64,000 nucleotides of DNA from positions 62,001 through 126,000 of the forward strand of contig CAJFSY010000004.1 of the NCBI GenBank assembly GCA_904419785.1, in the 5' to 3' direction. This stretch comes from an uncultured Neglectibacter sp. GTDB taxonomy: Bacteria; Bacillota; Clostridia; Oscillospirales; Acutalibacteraceae. Shown piece by piece: positions 48,793-59,301 of the stretch. A model generated the notes under the pieces. The model was not told the origin of the DNA. It ran no database searches and saw nothing but the letters and a program-made list of their open reading frames with translations. The stretch's first letter is position 1. Each line of letters starts with the position of its first letter. The position numbers were made by a program, and so were the translations under genes.

Positions 48793-48892
48793 AGCACTCA
48801 CTCCTTTTCCAAAATCCTATAACACCTAAAATGTGGGTCGTGGCTTCCTACTAAAGAAGTCACCTTTTTCCGGCAAACCTTACAGCAATAGC

Positions 48893-48919
48893 AAAAAAGG
48901 GAGGAAAAACTCCTCCCTT
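48893..48919 (-). terminator. Terminator of the uvrBA operon
   Basis: Minus-strand arms AAGGGAGGA/TCCTCCCTT followed by TTTTTT, directly after the uvrA stop codon. Confidence 0.9.
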
Positions 48920-48925
48920 CTTTGC

Positions 48926-51740
<2,815 letters not shown>

Positions 51741-51751
<11 letters not shown>

Positions 51752-52148
51752 TCTCTTGGTTCCTCCCATTCTTCCCGTAAGGGAAAACATGCTCTGCTAC
51801 CGATTGAAACTCTTTCAAGGAGACAATTTTCCCGCCTTCGTTGAACGCTAGCAGGGAGACGCCGTCAAAAGCGTCCCTCTTTCCCTGGTATTCACAGCAG
51901 AAGTACCATTCCACCGCCAAGTTCTGCCCCTCCTGAAGGACGCTTTTGATCCGCCACTCCAGTACTTTCCCCTGCCGGTTCCAGTCGGCAAACCATCGTT
52001 TCACCTGCTCCAAGCCCTGGTACTCAGGGCCATAACACTCGCTGTATACAATCTCTGGGGCAAAGAGCTGCTCCAGCGCCTCCGGTCGATTTTCCAGCCA
52101 CGCGGCAAAATACTGCCGCACCTTGTTCTCCAACACAACATTTCCCAT
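51741..52148 (-). CDS. NTF2/SnoaL-like small protein inside the uvr operon
   Basis: This 135-residue protein has the cone-shaped NTF2-like pattern: an N-terminal helix ([31 protein letters not shown]), then strands [43 protein letters not shown] and [18 protein letters not shown]. Such domains are small ligand pockets or SnoaL-like cyclases, and I cannot assign a ligand. AAAGGGTGACTGCG precedes ATG 52148. It lies between uvrB and uvrA, 24 bases after the first and overlapping the second, an unusual position. Confidence 0.85.
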
Positions 52149-52172
52149 CGCAGTCACCCTTTCTGAAAACAG

Positions 52173-54188
52173 TCACGATCTGGGCCGGGGAACGCGTTTC
52201 TTTCCCGCCGGGGGCGTACTGGCTTCCAGCTCTTTAATTTTATCCCGCAGATACGCCGCGTGCTCGAACTCCAGCAGCTTGGCGGCGGCTTTCATTTCCT
52301 TGGTGTACTTAGCGATCAGCTCCCGTCGTTCCGCCACGGTATAACGCTGTTTTTTCTTTTTGCCATCCTCTTTGTGGGTGGAAATCTCCAAAATCTCCGC
52401 CACATCTTTCCGAATGGTCTGGGGCGTGATGCCGTTTTCCTCGTTGTACTTTTCCTGGATGGCCCGGCGGCGCTCTGTCTCTGTTATCGCCTGTTCCATC
52501 GAGGGCGTCACCTCATCGGCGTACATGATGACTTGGCCCTGGGAGTTCCGGGCCGCCCGGCCGATCGTCTGGATCAAGCTGCGCCCACTGCGGAGAAAGC
52601 CCTCCTTGTCCGCGTCCAAAATGGCCACCAAAGACACCTCGGGGATATCCAAACCTTCCCGCAGCAGGTTGATGCCCACCAGCACGTCGAACTCGCCCAA
52701 ACGCAGGTCCCGGATGATCTCCATCCGCTCCACCGTGTCGATATCGTGGTGCATATACCGCACCCGGATGCCGTAACCTTCCAAATAAGAAGTCAGGTCC
52801 TCGGCCATTTTTTTGGTCAGGGTAGTCACCAGCACACGCTCCTGTTTTTCCACCCGCAAGTTGATTTCGGAAATCAAATCGTCTATTTGTCCATCCGTGG
52901 GCTTGACGGTGATCTTGGGGTCCAAAAGCCCGGTGGGGCGAATAACCTGTTCCACCACCTGGGCAGATTTCTCCAGTTCCAAGTCTCCGGGCGTGGCGCT
53001 GACAAACACTGCCTGGTTGATGTGGGAATAGAACTCGTCGAAGTTCAGCGGACGGTTGTCAAAGGCCGAAGGCAGCCGGAACCCATAATTCACCAGCATT
53101 TCTTTTCGGGCCCGGTCTCCGGCGAACATGCCCCGCACCTGGGGCAGCGTCACATGGGACTCATCCACGAACAGCAGGAAATCCTCGGGGAAATAGTCCA
53201 GCAGCGTAAAGGGAGCGCTGCCCGGCTCCCTTCCGGAAAGCACCCGAGAATAATTTTCGATGCCCTTGCAAAAGCCGATCTCTTGAAGCATCTCCATATC
53301 GTAACGGGTGCGCTGCTCAATGCGCTGGGCCTCGATGAGCTTGCCTTCTTCTTTGAAATAAGCCACCCGTTGTTCCATCTCCCGCTGAATCTCGGCAAGT
53401 GCTTTTTGCATTTTCTCCTTTGGCACGATGTAATGGGAAGCCGGATAGATGGCGATATGCTTCAGCTCTGAGATCGTATCCCCCGTCAAAGGGTTGAACT
53501 CGGTAAGCCGGTCGATCTCATCCCCGAAAAACTCTACCCGCACAGCCTTGTCGCTGGACTGGGCTGGGAAAATCTCCACCACGTCCCCCCGCACCCGGAA
53601 CTTGTTGCGGATAAAATTCACATCGTTGCGCTCATATTGCAGTTCTACCAGCTTTTTCAGCAGTTCGTCCCGGTCTTTCTCCATGCCTGGGCGCAGGGAA
53701 ATGACCATGGTACGGTAGTCGATAGGGTCGCCCAAGCTGTAGATGCAGGAAACCGAAGCCACGATGATGACATCCCGCCGTTCGGAAAGGGCGCTGGTGG
53801 CGCTGTGGCGCAGCTTGTCGATCTCATCGTTAATGGCGGAATCCTTTTCGATATAGGTATCTGTTTGCGGGATATACGCCTCTGGCTGGTAGTAATCGTA
53901 GTAGGAGACAAAATATTCTACCGCGTTGTTGGGGAAAAATTCCCGAAACTCGGAACAGAGCTGGGCGGCCAGCGTCTTGTTGTGGGCCAGCACCAGTGTG
54001 GGGCGGTTCACCCTGGCGATAACGTTGGCCATGGTGAAGGTTTTGCCAGAACCAGTCACGCCTAAAAGGGTCTGTTCTTTCATGCCATTGCCCAGCCCTG
54101 CCACCAGTTTGTCGATGGCCTGGGGCTGATCTCCCGTAGGCTTATAATTGGATACCAGTTCGAACTGGTCCACGTTGTCTATGCTCAT
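52173..54188 (-). CDS. uvrB: Excinuclease ABC subunit B
   Basis: This 671-residue helicase-like protein has Walker [11 protein letters not shown], the beta-hairpin region around [30 protein letters not shown], helicase motifs [10 protein letters not shown] and QTIGRAARN, and a C-terminal UVR motif ([26 protein letters not shown]). It verifies damage and recruits UvrC. ATG 54188 (MSIDNVDQF) follows AAAGGGGCG. A consensus promoter with an overlapping LexA box lies at 54223-54270. Confidence 0.98.
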   Translation of the reverse strand: MSIDNVDQFELVSNYKPTGDQPQAIDKLVAGLGNGMKEQTLLGVTGSGKTFTMANVIARVNRPTLVLAHNKTLAAQLCSEFREFFPNNAVEYFVSYYDYYQPEAYIPQTDTYIEKDSAINDEIDKLRHSATSALSERRDVIIVASVSCIYSLGDPIDYRTMVISLRPGMEKDRDELLKKLVELQYERNDVNFIRNKFRVRGDVVEIFPAQSSDKAVRVEFFGDEIDRLTEFNPLTGDTISELKHIAIYPASHYIVPKEKMQKALAEIQREMEQRVAYFKEEGKLIEAQRIEQRTRYDMEMLQEIGFCKGIENYSRVLSGREPGSAPFTLLDYFPEDFLLFVDESHVTLPQVRGMFAGDRARKEMLVNYGFRLPSAFDNRPLNFDEFYSHINQAVFVSATPGDLELEKSAQVVEQVIRPTGLLDPKITVKPTDGQIDDLISEINLRVEKQERVLVTTLTKKMAEDLTSYLEGYGIRVRYMHHDIDTVERMEIIRDLRLGEFDVLVGINLLREGLDIPEVSLVAILDADKEGFLRSGRSLIQTIGRAARNSQGQVIMYADEVTPSMEQAITETERRRAIQEKYNEENGITPQTIRKDVAEILEISTHKEDGKKKKQRYTVAERRELIAKYTKEMKAAAKLLEFEHAAYLRDKIKELEASTPPAGKKRVPRPRS

Positions 54189-54222
54189 GCCCAAACGCCC
54201 CTTTCTTCCCACGCTTTTTATG

Positions 54223-54236
54223 CGAACATTTATTCG
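54223..54236. promoter_or_regulatory. LexA (DinR) SOS box of uvrB
   Basis: On the minus strand the sequence reads CGAATAAATGTTCG, matching the Gram-positive SOS consensus CGAACRNRYGTTCG at 13 of 14 positions. It sits at the transcription start of the promoter at 54242-54270, where LexA binding would block initiation. Confidence 0.8.
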
Positions 54237-54241
54237 GAACC

Positions 54242-54270
54242 ATCTTACTACAACCCCCAACATTTGTCAA
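54242..54270 (-). promoter_or_regulatory. uvrB promoter
   Basis: TTGACA (54270 to 54265), 17 bases, TAAGAT (54247 to 54242) on the minus strand, immediately before the LexA box. Confidence 0.85.
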
Positions 54271-54401
54271 CCGGTTGCACCGGCGGCACGTCGCGCAGGC
54301 TGCCTAAGCAGCCAAGGCCGGCAAAAATCTCACCCTCATTGCCCGCGTTATCCTCGGGCGCAGAACAAACACGCTGGTTCCGGCTGCACCGGCGGCATGT
54401 C
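54271..54401. repeat. GC-rich intergenic repeat pair upstream of uvrB
   Basis: CCGGTTGCACCGGCGGCACGTC (split here as CCGGTTGCACC and GGCGGCACGTC) at 54271-54292 recurs with two changes at 54380-54401, a 109-bp period. A TGG-TATACT extended -10 on the minus strand (54411-54416) could drive a short transcript across it. No gene is supported in 54271-54461. Confidence 0.6.
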
Positions 54402-54461
54402 ACAAATTTTAGTATACCACAGGCGGGTGCATTTCAACAGAAAGATCATAGCCGCTTTGAC

Positions 54462-54497
54462 AAAAAACTCCCGCTGGAACCAGCCGTTCCAGGGGAG
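54462..54497 (-). terminator. Terminator of the radC transcript
   Basis: Minus-strand arms CTCCC.TGGAAC/GTTCCA.GGGAG with loop GGCTG, then TTTTTT; 16 bases after the radC stop codon. Confidence 0.9.
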
Positions 54498-54513
54498 CTT
54501 TCACCCTATCGCG

Positions 54514-55266
54514 TTATGTGGCAGGGCCCTCGGAGTTTTCTTGCAGCAGTTCTCGTTCTTCCTCCCGGGTAGTCCGCAGTTCTTCCCGCCGGCGCAGGCG
54601 AATATCCCGCTTCACATTTATAAGCCAGCCGCTTTTCGCGAAAGACAGATAATCCTCCCCGGCAAAAATAATGTGGTCGTTCAAAGTGGCGTCAATGCTT
54701 TCCAAAGCCATCTCCACCTGGCGGGTAGCGGTAATATCGTTGCGGGAAGGAGCGGCGCTGCCGCTGGGGTGGTTATGGGCCAGCAGGACATTCTGAGCGT
54801 CATAAAGGATGCACAACTGCAAAAGCCTGCGGATGTAGATCGGCACCGCGGTGATGGAACCTTCGGAGAGCACGTCGTTATAGATCAAACGGCCCCGGCC
54901 GTCCAACAGCATCAGGCATACCGCTTCGGTGGTGCGTCCCAGGAATTTGGGCCGGAACAGATCCACCGCGGAAGTGGTATCATAGACCCGTTTCAGGTCT
55001 TTGCTTTTGTCCTCCAGATACGCCCGGGCCAGATCGGTGGTGAGCCGTAGGTAACGGGCGGCCTGTTCCCCCGCTGTGCGGGCCAGTTCTTCCTCAGGCG
55101 CCAGAAACACCCCTTCGAAACCGCCGAAACGTTCCAGCAGGGCCGCCGCGGCTTCCTCCGCTTTCGGCGCGGGGAGCAAATATCCCAACGCGGCCTGCAA
55201 AAGATGTCTGCGTTCCGCCTCTTCCGGAGAAAGGCCCAACACATGAAGGCCGTTTTTATTTTTCAC
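54514..55266 (-). CDS. radC: RadC-family JAB/MPN protein
   Basis: This 250-residue protein has an N-terminal helix-hairpin-helix-like region (about 40-75; LLERFGGFEGVFLAPEEEL) and a JAB domain with the metal motif HNHPSG and the distal Asp (SRNDI). RadC proteins were once linked to recombination repair, but their real activity is uncertain. GTG 55266 follows GAAGGGG. It is the second gene after the phosphodiesterase (24 bases apart) and ends with a strong terminator. Confidence 0.92.
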   Translation of the reverse strand: MKNKNGLHVLGLSPEEAERRHLLQAALGYLLPAPKAEEAAAALLERFGGFEGVFLAPEEELARTAGEQAARYLRLTTDLARAYLEDKSKDLKRVYDTTSAVDLFRPKFLGRTTEAVCLMLLDGRGRLIYNDVLSEGSITAVPIYIRRLLQLCILYDAQNVLLAHNHPSGSAAPSRNDITATRQVEMALESIDATLNDHIIFAGEDYLSFAKSGWLINVKRDIRLRRREELRTTREEERELLQENSEGPAT

Positions 55267-55290
55267 GGTAACCCCTTCTTTTCCCGGAAA

Positions 55291-55833
55291 TCACAGCGTC
55301 AACCGGTCGTATTCTACGCCTTCCAGGTCTTTCCAGACAAAAGTGCCTTCCTCCATGGTCATATAGCTGTGGGCGCTTCCTTCTTTGGGAATGGACACAG
55401 AGCCGGGGTTCAGGTACCAAAACCCCAGACGGTCATCCTTCGCGGGCACATGGGTATGGCCATGAAGCAGCACATCTCCCGGCTGGAGCAGCGGCGGGGT
55501 CTCCAAATTGTAATGGTGGCCGTGGGTGGCGAACACCACATGGCCAGCCTGCTCTAAAAGGCAATAGTCCGCCAGCACAGGGAAAGGCAGCACCATTTGG
55601 TCCACTTCGGCTTCGCAGTTCCCCCGCACACAGAACACTTTGTCTTTTACGGCTGAAAGCTGGGAGATTACTTCTTTGGGAGCATAGCCTTGGGGCAGGT
55701 CGTTGCGGGGACCGTGATATAAAAGGTCACCCAAAAGCAGCAGCCGGTCCGCGTTCTCCCGGCTAAACGCCGCCAAAACTTTTTCACAATAATACGCCGA
55801 ACCGTGAATATCTGAAGCGATCATCCATTTCAT
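55291..55833 (-). CDS. YfcE-type phosphodiesterase (metallophosphoesterase)
   Basis: This 180-residue calcineurin-like enzyme shows all metal motifs: SDIHGS, GDLLYHGP, GNCEAE, THGHHYN and GHTHVP. YfcE-like enzymes hydrolyse phosphodiesters in vitro; the cellular substrate is unknown. ATG 55833 (MKWMIASD) is chosen because the catalytic strand begins there; MRTLMKW four codons upstream is the alternative, and GAAAGGATG lies before both. It is transcribed with radC. Confidence 0.92.
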   Translation of the reverse strand: MKWMIASDIHGSAYYCEKVLAAFSRENADRLLLLGDLLYHGPRNDLPQGYAPKEVISQLSAVKDKVFCVRGNCEAEVDQMVLPFPVLADYCLLEQAGHVVFATHGHHYNLETPPLLQPGDVLLHGHTHVPAKDDRLGFWYLNPGSVSIPKEGSAHSYMTMEEGTFVWKDLEGVEYDRLTL

Positions 55834-55907
55834 AAGGGTACGCATCCTTTCAAAAGCAGTTTTTCGCAATCCATTGTAACAGGAAACAAGCCCGCTTGCA
55901 AATTTCT

Positions 55908-55936
55908 TTGACATTTGGGCAAAAATAGGGTAGCCT
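55908..55936 (+). promoter_or_regulatory. Promoter of the small GNAT gene
   Basis: TTGACA (55908-55913), 17 bases, TAGCCT (55931-55936). Confidence 0.6.
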
Positions 55937-55964
55937 AAAGAAAAATCGGAAAGGAGCTGTCTTT

Positions 55965-56243
55965 ATGGAATTTCAAAAAAGCGAGGGCCACATCTTCTCT
56001 CTGGGAGAGGACGGCAAAGTGTTGGCGGAAGTCACTTTCCCCACCGTGGAGGACGGCGTAGCGGACATCAACCACACCTTTGTGGACGAAAGCCTTCGGG
56101 GGCAGGGGATCGCCAGCAAGCTGCTTCGGGCCGCCGCCCAGGAAATCCGCGCCCAAGGGAAGAAGGCCAAGCTCACTTGCAGCTACGCTGTAACTTGGTT
56201 TGAGCATCACCCGGAAGAGCAAGACCTGGTGTACAAGCCGTAA
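55965..56243 (+). CDS. Small GNAT-fold protein (YjdJ/COG2388-like)
   Basis: This 92-residue protein is a minimal GNAT fold: ITFPTVEDGVADINHTFV-like strands (VTFPTVEDGVADINHTFV), the acetyl-CoA loop ESLRGQGIASKLL and CSYAVTWFEHHPEE at the end. COG2388 members lack part of the usual acceptor-binding region, and their substrate is unknown. GAAAGGAGCTGTC precedes ATG 55965. The 208 bases after it contain a hairpin (CTTCCCGG/CCGGGAG) and a terminator at 56382-56413, so the transcript has a long 3-prime tail or a separate short RNA. Confidence 0.9.
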   Translation: MEFQKSEGHIFSLGEDGKVLAEVTFPTVEDGVADINHTFVDESLRGQGIASKLLRAAAQEIRAQGKKAKLTCSYAVTWFEHHPEEQDLVYKP

Positions 56244-56381
56244 TTCTTCAAAAAGTGTTTTCCCCTTGTTCACAGCCTGGTCATAACCTGAGGATATACT
56301 GTGTCTTGTCAACAGAGAGTACAAGCTCTTCCCGGTGGATGCCGGGAGCGGACTTTTGATAAACTTCATTCTTCCTCCCTG

Positions 56382-56413
56382 AAAGGACTGCCTTACGGCA
56401 GTCCTTTCTTTTT
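56382..56413 (+). terminator. Intrinsic terminator
   Basis: Arms AAAGGACTGCC/GGCAGTCCTTT with loop TTAC, then CTTTTT. Confidence 0.9.
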
Positions 56414-56451
56414 GCTTTTGACACCTTGGCCCAAAAGCGATCCCCCATGTT

Positions 56452-57675
56452 TTATAGAAACCGCAGCTTTCCGTATTCCCCGTCAAACCCAGGCTGCCAC
56501 AACAACTTTCCTTCCCGCAGGCAGCGGACCCCTTGGGCAACTGTTTCCCCAGCAGCTTCGGCTATTGAGGAAATCTCCGCCTGCCGCAGGAGAAAAAATT
56601 CCGGCCCCACCTGGGAAAGCAGCCGTTCATAGAGCCCTTGCACGGTTTTGGTCTGTTCGCCTCTTCCCACACAGGCAGCAATCACCTGGGAAAGCAGCAC
56701 TAAGCTCACATATGGTCTCACACCCGGCCGCGCTTCCCCTTCCGCTCTGTCGGCCAGTGCTTCTACCCGGTGCGCCACGCCAATGGTCAGCCTTTTCCCA
56801 CAAACCGGGCAAACACCTCCCAGTTTGGCTGTTTCCTGGGGCGTCAGGCACACCCCACAGTTCCGGTGGCCGTCCAAATGATATTTCCCCTCCTCCGGGA
56901 AAAACTCTACCGTTCCCCAAAGGCCCCGGCCTGTTTCCAGAGCGTCTTTCACCGCCGGGTAGGAGAACTCTGCTTCCAACACATTGGCCTCCCTGCCAAG
57001 CTTTTGGGGTGAATGAGCGTCCGAATGAGATACCAGCTGCAAACCGTCCAGCCGGGATACACGGCCGTTCATGGCAGGGTCCGAGGAAAGCCCCGTCTCC
57101 ACCGCATGGATATAAGACGCCAGTTCCCCAAAACATTCTTCCAGAGAATCGAACCCCGAAAACGCCCCGAACACCGAAAAGTGAGGCGTCCAGATATGGG
57201 CGGGGATCAGCATGGCTTGGGGGCAAACGTCCAAAGCAAGTTCCAGCAGGTCCCGGCTGGAAATCCCCAAAATGGGCCTGCCGTCCGCCTGGAGGTTCCC
57301 CACAAGTTCCAGTTTGCCCGCCAGCTTGTCCGCCGCTTCCAGGCTGGGGAGCAAGATCACATTGTGGACTTTCCGGGTCTTTCCATCTTGCTTATAAATG
57401 GAACTGATCTCTCCGGTAACGAGGAACCTGGGCTCCACCGGCTCACCGGCCACTTGGCAAGGAAGGCGGAACTCCGGACGCAGACGGTAAAGCCCCTCTT
57501 CCGCCGGGACAAGCTGCTCCCTAAGCTCTTGCCGCCAGGCGGGATGGGTAAAATCCCCAGTGCCCAGCAAAGCGATGCCTTTTTTCCTCGCCCAAAAATC
57601 CAAATGGGGCAGGTCGCAGTCACGGCTGGTGGCTCGGGAATATCGGGAATGAATGTGCAGATCGGCGTAAAACAT
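56452..57675 (-). CDS. Endonuclease Q-family protein (PHP-like domain)
   Basis: This 407-residue protein starts with the PHP metal motif DLHIHSRYS and continues with GTGDFTHP, VHNVILLPS, LIPAHIWTPHFSVFG and SDAHSPQKLG, then a C-terminal zinc module (CGVCLT and CPVCGKRL) followed by a helical tail. This is the EndoQ/TIGR00375 family. Characterised EndoQ enzymes cut DNA 5-prime to deaminated bases (uracil, hypoxanthine, xanthine) or abasic sites. CAGGAGGAACG precedes ATG 57675. It is divergent from ogt, another repair gene. Confidence 0.88.
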   Translation of the reverse strand: MFYADLHIHSRYSRATSRDCDLPHLDFWARKKGIALLGTGDFTHPAWRQELREQLVPAEEGLYRLRPEFRLPCQVAGEPVEPRFLVTGEISSIYKQDGKTRKVHNVILLPSLEAADKLAGKLELVGNLQADGRPILGISSRDLLELALDVCPQAMLIPAHIWTPHFSVFGAFSGFDSLEECFGELASYIHAVETGLSSDPAMNGRVSRLDGLQLVSHSDAHSPQKLGREANVLEAEFSYPAVKDALETGRGLWGTVEFFPEEGKYHLDGHRNCGVCLTPQETAKLGGVCPVCGKRLTIGVAHRVEALADRAEGEARPGVRPYVSLVLLSQVIAACVGRGEQTKTVQGLYERLLSQVGPEFFLLRQAEISSIAEAAGETVAQGVRCLREGKLLWQPGFDGEYGKLRFL

Positions 57676-57755
57676 AGCGTTCCTCCTGGACTGTTTTTCC
57701 CATTATAGGGCTTTTTCCGCCTTGGCGCAATGGAGGAAATTTTCTTTCCTGCGGC

Positions 57756-57784
57756 TTGCCAGCCCCCAAAGGCCATAGTATAAT
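57756..57784 (+). promoter_or_regulatory. Promoter of ogt
   Basis: TTGCCA (57756-57761), 17 bases, TATAAT (57779-57784). Confidence 0.75.
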
Positions 57785-57817
57785 TGTTTCGATACTAGCG
57801 CGGAAAGGAGTCCTGCC

Positions 57818-58288
57818 ATGGAACGGTTTGTCTATATTCCCTCCCCTTTGGGAACGCTGACCCTCGTTGAGGAAGAGGATTCTCTGACGGGGCTGTATTT
57901 CGGCCAACTTGCCAGCCAAGGCCAGAAAGGCCCCACCCCTCTTTTGGAAGAAGCGTGCCGGCAGCTGGAGGAATATTTCGCCGGTAAGCGCCGGGAATTC
58001 TCCTTGCCCCTTTCCCCCAAGGGCACGGCGTTTCAGCTTAAAGTGTGGCAGGCCCTTCTCACCATCCCTTACGGGGAGACACGTTCTTACCGTGACATCG
58101 CCCAGCTGGCGGGATGCCCCAAAGGCTGCCGGGCAGTGGGCATGGCCAATCACCGCAACCCTATCTCCATTATTGTGCCTTGCCATCGCGTGGTGGGGGC
58201 CAACGGGAGCCTCACCGGGTATGGCGGCGGCTTGCAGGCGAAACAGTTTTTACTAGAACTGGAACGGCAGGCCGTTCACGGTTCATAA
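57818..58288 (+). CDS. ogt: Methylated-DNA-protein-cysteine methyltransferase
   Basis: This 156-residue repair protein has the methyl-acceptor motif PCHRVVG, FQLKVWQALLTIPYGETRSY with the DNA-binding arginine finger region, and GYGGGLQAKQFLL at the end. It removes alkyl groups from O6 of guanine in a suicide reaction. The length fits the single-domain Ogt/AdaB class. GGAAAGGAG precedes ATG 57818. It is followed 24 bases later by a membrane protein gene that may share its transcript. Confidence 0.95.
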   Translation: MERFVYIPSPLGTLTLVEEEDSLTGLYFGQLASQGQKGPTPLLEEACRQLEEYFAGKRREFSLPLSPKGTAFQLKVWQALLTIPYGETRSYRDIAQLAGCPKGCRAVGMANHRNPISIIVPCHRVVGANGSLTGYGGGLQAKQFLLELERQAVHGS

Positions 58289-58312
58289 CACTAACAAAGG
58301 AGATTTTCCAAA

Positions 58313-59053
58313 ATGCACAAGAAATTCACTAAATTCCAGCTGGGGTCTCTTCTTTCCCTGGCGGTAATCTTCCTTGCTTTTCTGGGAGTCTATCTGTACT
58401 TTTCCATGGCCCAGCAAGGAGCCATGATCGGCGACACCTTTTTCTCCGCCAGCAAAGAAGGAGATTCCACCGTTTACGATGGGAGCTTGTATGAGGCTTC
58501 CGGCACCGTCACTATGACCCCGGAAGAAAACGGCGCTACATTCCAGTTCCAATTCTTTGACGCGTTTTCCAACACGTCCTTTACTGGAAAATATCAAGTA
58601 GTATTCGGGGAAGAGACCGACCAGGGCGTCGAGGTGTCTGTAATCGATGGGAACGGTACCCCCTTAGACCCTGGCTTCCGTTACTATCAAGCTGAAAACG
58701 ATCTGCCCTTATGGGATGAGAACGGGGACCCGTATATGGATGTAGCAATATACGGCACCCCATATAATTGGAACGAATTTGTCCCTCCCTATTATTCCAT
58801 CATCTCTCTGGCCGCGGGGGATAACGTTTACCACCGGGGACACTGGGGCTTGTTCGCTCTGATCTCCGTGTTGGGAGTGATCGCCGCTTTGGCGGTGGCG
58901 TTCCCTATGGCTTTCTTCAAATTCCAGTACAGTTTGGCCGTGGAGAACCCGGAACCCAGCGAATTTTACCGTTCCACCTTCAAAGTGGAGTGCGTGGTGT
59001 TCCCGGTCCTGCTGCTGCTAGCTTATCTTTGGAGCCTGACCTTCGCCTCGTGA
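58313..59053 (+). CDS. Membrane protein of unknown function
   Basis: This 246-residue protein has a first helix at about 13-33, an extracytoplasmic domain of about 145 residues rich in Thr/Glu and aromatic residues (TVTMTPEENGATFQFQF, VSVIDGNGTPLDPGFRYYQ), and two C-terminal helices (about 180-203 and 225-243). I recognise no family. AAAGGAGATTTTCC before the ATG and a strong terminator after the stop support the gene. It is probably transcribed with ogt, though no functional link is evident. Confidence 0.8.
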   Translation: MHKKFTKFQLGSLLSLAVIFLAFLGVYLYFSMAQQGAMIGDTFFSASKEGDSTVYDGSLYEASGTVTMTPEENGATFQFQFFDAFSNTSFTGKYQVVFGEETDQGVEVSVIDGNGTPLDPGFRYYQAENDLPLWDENGDPYMDVAIYGTPYNWNEFVPPYYSIISLAAGDNVYHRGHWGLFALISVLGVIAALAVAFPMAFFKFQYSLAVENPEPSEFYRSTFKVECVVFPVLLLLAYLWSLTFAS

Positions 59054-59060
59054 ATATCCG

Positions 59061-59091
59061 CCGGGAAGCTTTCGCTTCCCGGTCTTTTTTT
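59061..59091 (+). terminator. Intrinsic terminator
   Basis: Arms CCGGGAAGC/GCTTCCCGG with loop TTTC, then a run of T to 59091. Confidence 0.92.
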
Positions 59092-59112
59092 GCCTGTATG
59101 GTTGTTCTGCCC

Positions 59113-59141
59113 TTGCCATCGGTCACAGGTTGTGTTAAAGT
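59113..59141 (+). promoter_or_regulatory. Promoter candidate for the first ABC exporter gene
   Basis: TTGCCA (59113-59118), 17 bases, TAAAGT (59136-59141); it gives a leader of about 150 bases. Confidence 0.45.
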
Positions 59142-59205
59142 GGTTGCAGAATCCGCCCAAAGCGCCATACGCGCCGGGGCGACTATCAAGAAAGGATGGT
59201 TTCTT

Positions 59206-59265
59206 ATGAAAAAAAGCAACGTTTCCCTGACCTATTTTCACACCGGGAGGGAAATCGCCCGATAA
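59206..59265 (+). CDS. Candidate 19-residue peptide upstream of an ABC exporter
   Basis: ATG 59206 opens a 19-codon frame (MKKSNVSLTYFHTGREIAR) with a good AAGAAAGGATGG ribosome site, ending 36 bases before the ABC gene start. It may be a leader peptide coupling translation or transcription of the exporter. No terminator is seen between it and the exporter. Coding status is unproven. Confidence 0.35.
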   Translation: MKKSNVSLTYFHTGREIAR

Positions 59266-59301
59266 CGGCTGCCCTCCCCGTATTCTCGAGGAGGAACTCT
59301 T

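Noticed and set aside
54264-54572. A 102-codon plus-strand frame in the repeat region upstream of uvrB
   Set aside because: It spans the repeat pair and the radC terminator and lacks start signals.
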